Part shown: positions 38,501-47,500 of the stretch, in pieces
Layout: each line of letters opens with the position of its first letter
How positions within the stretch are numbered: the stretch's first letter is position 1
Source of the DNA: Corbicula japonica
Taxonomy: Eukaryota > Mollusca > Bivalvia > Venerida > Cyrenidae
DNA: 64,000 nt
Assembly: GCA_038501625.1 (NCBI GenBank)
Contig: JAZAYU010000225.1
Coordinates: 186,001-250,000, forward strand
Direction of reading: 5' to 3'
Made by a program: the position numbers and the translations under genes
Notes under the pieces: generated by a model
What the model was told of the DNA's origin: nothing
What the model saw: only the letters and a program-made list of their open reading frames with translations
Databases searched by the model: none

Positions 38501-41500
38501 ATCAACAAGAAGGTAAACACACACGCCAGCAAAGCCTACACCAGCAAATCAATCAGCAAGAAGGTAAACACACACACCAGCAATGCCTACACCAGCAAAT
38601 CAATCAACAAGATGGTAAACACACACACCAGCAAAACCTACACCAGCAAATCAATCAACAAGAAGGTAAACACACACACAAGAAAAACCTACACCAGCAA
38701 ATCAATCAACAAGAAGGTAAACACACACACCAGCAAAACCTACACTAGCAAATCAATCAACAAGAAGGTAAACACACACAACAGCAAAACCTACACCAGC
38801 AAATCAATCAGCAAGAAGGTAAACACACACACCAGCAAAACCTACACCAGCAAATCAATCAACAAGAAGGTAAACACACACAGCAGCAAAACCTACACCA
38901 GCAAATCAATCAACAAGAAGGTAAACACACACACCAGCAAAACCTACACCAGCAAATCAATCAACAAGAAGGTAAACACACACACCAGCAAAACCTACAC
39001 CAGCAAATCAATCAACAAGCAACAAACTAATCAGCCAGCAAACTACTTGCCTGTAGGTTGGTTATCGTCCGCATTTTCTGTTTCTTTAGACGAATCATCG
39101 TTATGCTCGTTTCCTAAATCTGAAGAAAATTGGTAGAGATTGTGTTGAGCTTCCGGTATTGGTTCAGTTTGGACCTTTGCGTCAGGCCCTATTTTCACAC
39201 AACTAACTCACATTTATGTTCCTTGTCACCGCACACTGAATATCAACCGCTCATGTAAATGACAAATCGCTTAATGCAACATCGACATTCTGGCATTCAA
39301 TGGCAGGGTCGAAGAAAAAGATTTCTATACTGAAAGGGGATTCCTTTTGGAAAGTCTAAGGATAGTTACACGATAGTTTCCAACTTTCTGGCCAAATTAA
39401 AATTAAAGTCTGATGACTAAATAGGGAATTCAAGAAAACCCACTGATACCCCTCCTGTTTTCGCGTTGACAGTGAAGCTCAATTATATCAGACAGTTTGA
39501 ATTATATTAAACTATTAGCTTTTTCCTGCCCCGCTTCCATTACTGCCCATGAACAGGCTCAATAAAACCGAGTCTGCAATATTTTCATGTTTGTCCTGTT
39601 CGGTGGCTTTCAAAGTTCCATTTTCATCTTTTTTACCGTAACTTAACGTAACTTTCGTAAGTTTAAGACATTACTGTTTTTCTTAATATGAAACGGGTGG
39701 GTGGCGTTAACAGGGTAAATACAATGTACATGTTACAATTTTTAAAGATATCTTGCATGCCATAAGTGATAAATGATTTGTAAATGACTTTATCCACTTA
39801 AATGTCAGCAAACAGACAAAAAGCATTACAAAAACACTTAGAGTTTGGATAAAGAACACTTGTTTACATTTTAACAACCGGTGCGGTTTATCATGGCCCA
39901 AGAGGTTAAGATGGGTGTTTTGAAGGATTTTACATATTTATAACTATTTAAATTGAAGTGTCTTTGAACTTTGTTTTAAAAGTAAACTTTGTAACTTGTA
40001 TAAGTATTTAAGTTATGCATACATAACAATTAAGTAATAAGGGGCAATATTCGTAGTGTCATTGTTTGCTTTTTATATTACGCTGATCAAAACAGAGATA
40101 CATTGACCTTTTCTAAGGATTGTGCGATTCTTTTATCTAGCTAAAGCACAACATAAAATAGAATAGCATATTCCTCATGTATGAACCTTTCACGTGTGCG
40201 AATTTCGCGTGGGAAAATATGGTCCGAGAGCTGTTATTCGGCGTTAACCAAGCTCTACATAAGATGACGTTTCTCAGCATCGGTAATACGGGCAAATACT
40301 AAGAGTATCTTCCACTTAAAAGGCTCAAGGTTATGAAAAGCCCAAGTAATGCTTCGAGGCAGTTAAATTATACGTATACTAGGATCTGTCGAGTTATCGC
40401 ACACAAACTGTCTCCCAAGAGCCGGATTGTCCTATCCGAACCGAGTTGGTAGATACCTTTTCTTGCATATTGTCCATCCATTTAATATATCTAATGTACC
40501 AATATATTTGTTTCTTTTCTTATTTTTAAACCCATGCCTTATAGCAGTGGAATAAATTACGATTACGTGTAATTTATTATGCATTCGTAAATGTACACGC
40601 GGGTGTTGAATGACTAACAATGTTCGAGCAACTGTAAAAGCAAAGGAAATTTCAATCTGTAATTCTGCTGTTCCGTGCGGACATAAATAAGCACAATTTT
40701 ACGGATATTTCAAATTATTTTATTGTGTTAGTTTCGCCAAGTAATAAGCCAAGAGCGAAATGCGCACGGAAATTTTAATTCTCTTTAAGCTACTCCACTG
40801 TACAATGTTAACGTTACCGTAGTATTATTTCTTCCAAGCCGCTGCATGCATTTGATATGATATTCTATTATTAAGTTATAGTATTCATAAATAAGCTCAT
40901 ATGAAATGCATGAAAACGCCTGCGCTGACTTAAACGGCGCCTGCGTGGAACTGAATGTAATTCCCATACCAGCACGTGTGAACCGGTGTCGCGTAATTTT
41001 CATACGCGTGGCCCCTATTAAAATTACGCTATACCGGTACATGTATCAGTCTGATCTGTTGCTATTCTCCCATTACATTGTTATTTCCAACAAACTACCA
41101 CATATAGTATATAATTAAATAACTTAAGTCACCCAAATACAAAATAAGGAGAGTGTGTTGTAATATTCAGCAATGTCCATGTAACATATGTGACTGGGTG
41201 CGTCCATGTAAGCACAAAAGTTATATTAAATTGAATTAACAGTTCTGAACCACAAAAAAGTCAATATTGATTTCCATATTAAATGTCGTTCTATCGTGCA
41301 TTATTTATGTAGATTTCATTTCATCACCATTAAGGTCTAATGAAAAATGAATCAAATGAGAAAATTATATCATTGATCAATGGATTATCTATTTTACCAA
41401 ATGTTCTTTAGAAATTCAAATCATTTTGATACATTGGAAATGTTAAATCATTGGTTTGATGTTGTTTAATAAATCGTCAAGGACAGTTGACGATGTTAAA

Positions 41501-44500
41501 TCAAAACCTTTTTAACAACAGACGTATCTTTTGTTTGTAAAGACAGAAACTAAATTTTAAGTTTGAGCAGGGAGTTCAAACTAAAGTTTAATGCACGTTA
41601 TAAAATTATCGCTCTTTAATATCAAATTTTCGGACACTATTTGTCCGAAAATTTGAAATTAAAGAGTGATAATTGTATGGTGTTGTAACTGACTTCCATT
41701 TTGGAAGATTTTACGTAATTGTAAAGTTTAATAACGTCGGGAAAACAGAATAAATAAGAGTTAAAAAGGGAAATTATACATTTCTGCAAACGTCACTGAG
41801 CGCTTGCTTTAAGCGTGTTTTATTTTCCTAAATTTTGATGATTATCGGTACATTTTTAGTAAAGATGAGTCTCAAAATTGGTTCACTTTCTGCAGAAAAA
41901 CAAGCGTCTATTGTTTGCGTTTTTCTCTCTTCTACCCTCGTGAATGACAACTTATATTGATATATACAACAGTGCATTCATTGTCACTTTTCGTGTGTTG
42001 CGAACAATTGAAATCAATAACCGATTAAACCTTTTAAATTTCAAACTTTAAATTATTTCCCGAATGATTCGTTTAAAATAATAAGAAAATTACGCCACTA
42101 TACTAGCCCGTGAAAACTCTCACTATATCATGACTTAATCTAGTTATTAGACAGCATTAGGGTTTTTTTTATTGAAAGACATGCACATTGAATTTTTGTC
42201 TTTTATTTCAGTTTAGGGTGCCTCATTAAGTACTCAATCACACTCACTTTTCTGTCCTACATTGACAAATCAAAACATGATTAAAGAAGCATGTTTAAGA
42301 AAAAAATGTATTTCGGAGGTGCTATAAGATAAAGTAAAAAGAATTTAAGTGTTAAGTAAAGTAAAATTGCTTGAAAAAGAACCATTTAGTATTAAATTTT
42401 TTATACAGAAGACATGAATCTATATAAGTACATGGCTGAAGATTATAATACTGAGTTTGGAAACCAGTCTCAAATCTCAAGCATCTGATTGGCTGAAATG
42501 GCGACTGGTCGCCATTCCATCCAATCAGATGCTTGAGATTTGAGACTGGTTTCCATGCTCAGTTTTATAACCTTTGGTACATATTTTTTCGTATCTAAAG
42601 GGAATACAAACACGTATTGCAGACTCTATTCGATAAAGACGCTTCTACGGACAGAAAAGGATCTCAAATGAAAATCCCTTCATCTGCCGTCCGTAGCCTA
42701 AGGTGGAGCGACATGATCAAAGAAAAAAAAACTTAAAAGTTAACAGCACAGTGTTGAAGCTTCTTTATAACGCTTTGTCTCAATGCGTTGTTAAATCTGC
42801 ATTACATGTAAATACGATTAATGTATCTATGCAAGCATCTTTATTTCGCGTTATATTTGTTGTTGTAAACAAGATTATCGCAGGTATTTTCTTTAACAGG
42901 AGAATTCGAGTCCAGTTACTAGAAAATTTAAAATTCCTCTGTCAGAAATGGACAAATTAACTAATGGTCCAGTGGGCAGTACTCATCAGCATGAGATGGC
43001 AAAATTAAAATTTATAAAACATTTTGTTGACGATCAATCATATTCAAATTCGCGTGCCTGTCACGTGACTGTCTAATTATCGATAACGCATGATGTTTGT
43101 CAATTTCAGTATTTCCCACCAAATGGTTTATGGTCTACGTGACATATACGAAATGTATCGTCAAAACATAAAGTGTAGCAAAGCCAGAATATATACAAAG
43201 GATTTATAATGTTAATGAAAAGCTTATAGATAATGTTAATGAAAAGCTTATGAATATGTATAGAAAAGAAACATTTGGTAAACATAAACACAAACAAATT
43301 GCTGACAAGATATCACTGTATTTGGAATGAAGCCCGCGGGTTGTCAAAGTTTGTCTTAGTTCTCTGACAACCCTTGTCAACACTTAGCGGGTTCATTGTA
43401 TATCAAAGTTAAACAGAGAATCTATTCATCGTTGGTCAATGGCCCTAGAACCTATTTGTGTGTAGTCCTCTGCCGAAGATCACAAAACTGTCAGATATAA
43501 AGCATCTGATAGGCTGACTAGTCTCCATTTCAGCCGAGATCTGAGACTAGTCTTCATTTCAGCCGTGATCTTAGGCTAGTCTCCATTTCAGCCGAGATCT
43601 GAATCTAGTCTCCATTCCTAGTTTTATGATCTTGTGCCCTGGGTAACTGGACGGTTCGCATGTATAAGACAATAGCTTATATGACCGCTAGAAATATCTG
43701 CACAGAATTTATCCAATTATCAATATTTGTTGAGCGATGATCCCAATTGCAATTCATGACAATCTGGACAAGAGGCGTTGTTAAGTTAGCAGAATGCCAG
43801 AACAGCAGAATAAAATACTGCCAGTGGATTGGGCGAGCCAGCAGAATTAAAATAGTTTCATTCTGCTGGTCTGTCTGGTCTACTAGAAGAATGAAAATTG
43901 CAATACTTGATATGTTCAATGCTCTTTCATTAGAATGAAAACATGTTCACTCATATTTTCATTCTAACAGTTTGCTGGCAGAATGAAGTTGCTTTCACTC
44001 TGCTGGTCTTCCATTCTGCTAATATAACGAGTTCTGGACAAGAAACCATAAGGTGTCTCGAAAACTGAATGGGGAAGCAGTTGTAGACCATCGTACACAT
44101 ATTAAAACTTTTAAAGTTAAGTAGAAGACCGCGTCTTTAGAAAAAAATTTACACAAAGCAGTTAGAAACTGTCGTACAACAACTTAAAACGTTAATACAG
44201 TATGTGTGTTTTGGAAACCTGTCAAAGCCGTGGCTGAGGTAAATACAGAGGTCTACCTGACGGTCTTTCAACAAGTTCAATCTAAAACAATAAAGATTAT
44301 GCGAATACACGAACAGGTCATGTCAACTGGGTGACTTTAAATCCGTCTATTTTACCAACAAGACAATAATACTCGTTTACGTAAATGATATAACCGATAA
44401 ACATGATGTTTGATCCAATTATGTAACACAATTCCGTGATAATCTCGGAGCACAATTGTTTTTCATTTAAATAATTTAAACTGCAATGATATAATATATT

Positions 44501-47500
44501 GGTGATCGAAGCGTAGTTTTATTACATTTTGTTAAGGTATTAAAACGCACCCTAGTACATAATTTTTGCTTTAAATTCCTTAAGCAGAAAAAATGTTAAG
44601 GTTCGTGAAGTTGGCAGCCTAGCAGCCTAAGGTTCGCAGCCTAGCAGCCTTTTGTACGCAGCCTAGCACCCTAAGGTTGCTAGCCTAGCAGCCTAATGTT
44701 GGCAGCCTAGCAGCCTAAGTTTGGCAGCCTAGCAGCCTAATGTTGGCAGCCTAGCAGCCTAAGGTTGGCAGCCTAGCAGCCTAAGGTTGGCAGCCTAGCA
44801 GCATCATGTTAGTAGTCAAGTACCCTGAAGTAAGAAGCCTTATGTTAGCAGCCCAGACGCCTGAAGTTAGCAGCCGAGCTGCCTTAAGTAGGCAGCCTAA
44901 AGTTGGCAGTCTAGCGGCCTAAATTTACCGACAGATGTCACAAATACCAAACGACTATAATGACTTTTTAACGACATTACATGTACAAGCTGTGCTGTAG
45001 AAAATTGGTTTCATAGCAAACGACCATAAAAGTTCTCCCCGTACTTCGATATAATGATTGTATAACCATTTGCATTTCAAGATATCAAGTCCACCATGGC
45101 GCTACTGAATTTATTTATTGCGCAAAAAAATCATTTTTGAAATAAAAGTTTTTTCCGGAAACAGTGGAATATTAACAAAAAGACGAATACTTGTGATTCT
45201 AATTGTTCATTTCGGATTGTTTGCGCCGTGAAATCACTTTCTGTCATGTTCTAGACAATACACAATAGCAACATGTTTACTTTTTAGATTGAGTGTTTGC
45301 CATACATAAACATGTATTCAATATTTCCAGACGGGTGACAATTACGGATATTGAATATTTGAATTGTTCAAATATAAACAACAAGTTTATATTTGACAAT
45401 GAAATAATAATATATTTCGCTTGCTTTTACTTTTTTCAGCAACTCTTGAAAACTAATTAAATATTGCAGGTTAAAAATAGTCAAGTAATTGAAACTGAAT
45501 ATATAATATTATATGCGTTAGGTACAAACATGTAAGACTACAATAAGCTGTTGTTCTCCTGTTGTTCTCAACATTATTTACTTAATCTATTTAAGTACCC
45601 GTTCCTTTGTATGAAAATACATACCGCATTAAATAAAACAAGACAGAAATTACATAATAACGAAGAAAGAAATTTTCTGTTCTCATACGAAAATTTTAAC
45701 TGTATCCGAACTGACATGGCCGAATCAATGTATACTTTTCTGATAACTCAACTTCATTTACAAGTCAGTTACATTCACATGAATGAAAAGTTTCTCTTTT
45801 TGAAAAGTAACCACTAAGCATAGAATTATTCTCTAACGTAAGTAATTCAATCTATGTAAATATTTTGGCTTCGTGTACTTTAATTGACGTATTTTATTTG
45901 AACACAAATCAGCTAATAAAACGATATCAATGAATTCAATTAAGCACGGGCGATTAAATTGAAACGAAAAATTGCGCATAATGTGTTCAGGATAAACGCA
46001 AATTTAGCCTTTAAAAGGTTGAAAATACTGACTTTAACTACTGGCCGCACGGTAAAATCGTAGGCGTTCATTTTGCTTTAAAAATAAGTTGATGTACTTT
46101 TGGCGCGAAGTTCGTGGTTAAGGTTAAGCAGCATTTTCGTGGTTTCTTAAATATGTGGTTTTCAATTTTCCAAAAATAATATTATTTAGAACTTACAAAT
46201 GTAAAAAATAATATAAAAATATTATTAACTATCAACAATAAAAGGTTTGCAAGAAAAGTGTTTATTTGATGAAACATTTGTTTAAGGTAGAAAAAGGTTA
46301 TTTCGGATGAACCATTTTTTTGCGGACACTCGGCAGAGCCTCGTTCCCATAACAACAGTTCTCCTTAGTGACAGATGTTTCCATTTTCACTTCAAACTCA
46401 TTACGATTTATCAGCTATATGTTTAGTCGGGTAAACTAAACGGACATCATAAAATGGTTGCCCTGTTTCGGCGAAAAGACCTGCCGTCAGAAAAAAAGTT
46501 CATTATTTATATTATATGAAAATAAACACAATGCCAAAATATTTGAGTAGTTCTACGCGTAGGTTATCAAACAATAAAGGTGTCTTAGTATATTTAGAGA
46601 GTATCTTTAAATTGAAAGCGCGACTTTCATCTTGTCTTGACAACGATCAAAGATCCATGGAATGTTAATGATCAGTTATTGAAAGTGTATTCCCTGTTTC
46701 ATTTAGACATTATTAATTCTGATCGATAGACCGAAGATGTTTACCACAATTTCTAAAAAGTTTAATAAATTATCTAACCAACGACTCATTTTGATTAACA
46801 CGAATGTGTTTGCGTGTTGTTCTTCAGTAGACAGATACTAGTCAGAAAAATTCTCAAACTAACCAGTGTTCTTTGACTTCATATGTAAACATCTTTCTTA
46901 CACTAAAAAATAAGAAAAAAAATGTCTTTTTTAATTTTTTTATACATTGAGCTACGTGAATTAAGAAAATTAAAATCGGGGCGCGTCACGAGAAACGGTA
47001 TCTCCGGTAATCTGACGTCAATCCTTAAATAATGTTGAGCGGACGGCAGTGAAAATGTGTAACAAAATCACCAGTTAGTTATTAAAAAATGAAAAAAATC
47101 GATATAAGTTCTGTCCAAATAATATTATAGTTACATGTCAAAAATGTTTTGGTGACGTGCCGCGAAACAGTACTTGCTTTTCAATTATTGAATTATCTTA
47201 AGTGAGATATTTAATGAACATCTCATTATTAATTATTATTTGATAATTTAAACTGTACCCGAGGCTTGACCAACAACAACAACAACCATTTATTGCATTT
47301 CACCAATTGCATGGTGTTTGCAGTGACCATAACTATTCGTTGGTCCGCTCTATCATCTAAACAATTAAACGTAAAGTAACAGTTGACGAAAATAATTAAA
47401 CCTAGTAATTTCATTGAAGAGCGCTGATTACTGGAACATATGTCCGGTAATTGTCTATGAGACCCTTTCAAATGTAAAGGTTGTCTGAGCTTTAATATTG

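Noticed and set aside
37690..39045. CRISPR-like array
   Set aside because: Units are contiguous and nearly identical with no unique spacers, in a eukaryotic intron; it is a minisatellite.
40785..41118. Overlapping ORFs on both strands
   Set aside because: Complementary shadows without splice signals; part of intron 1.
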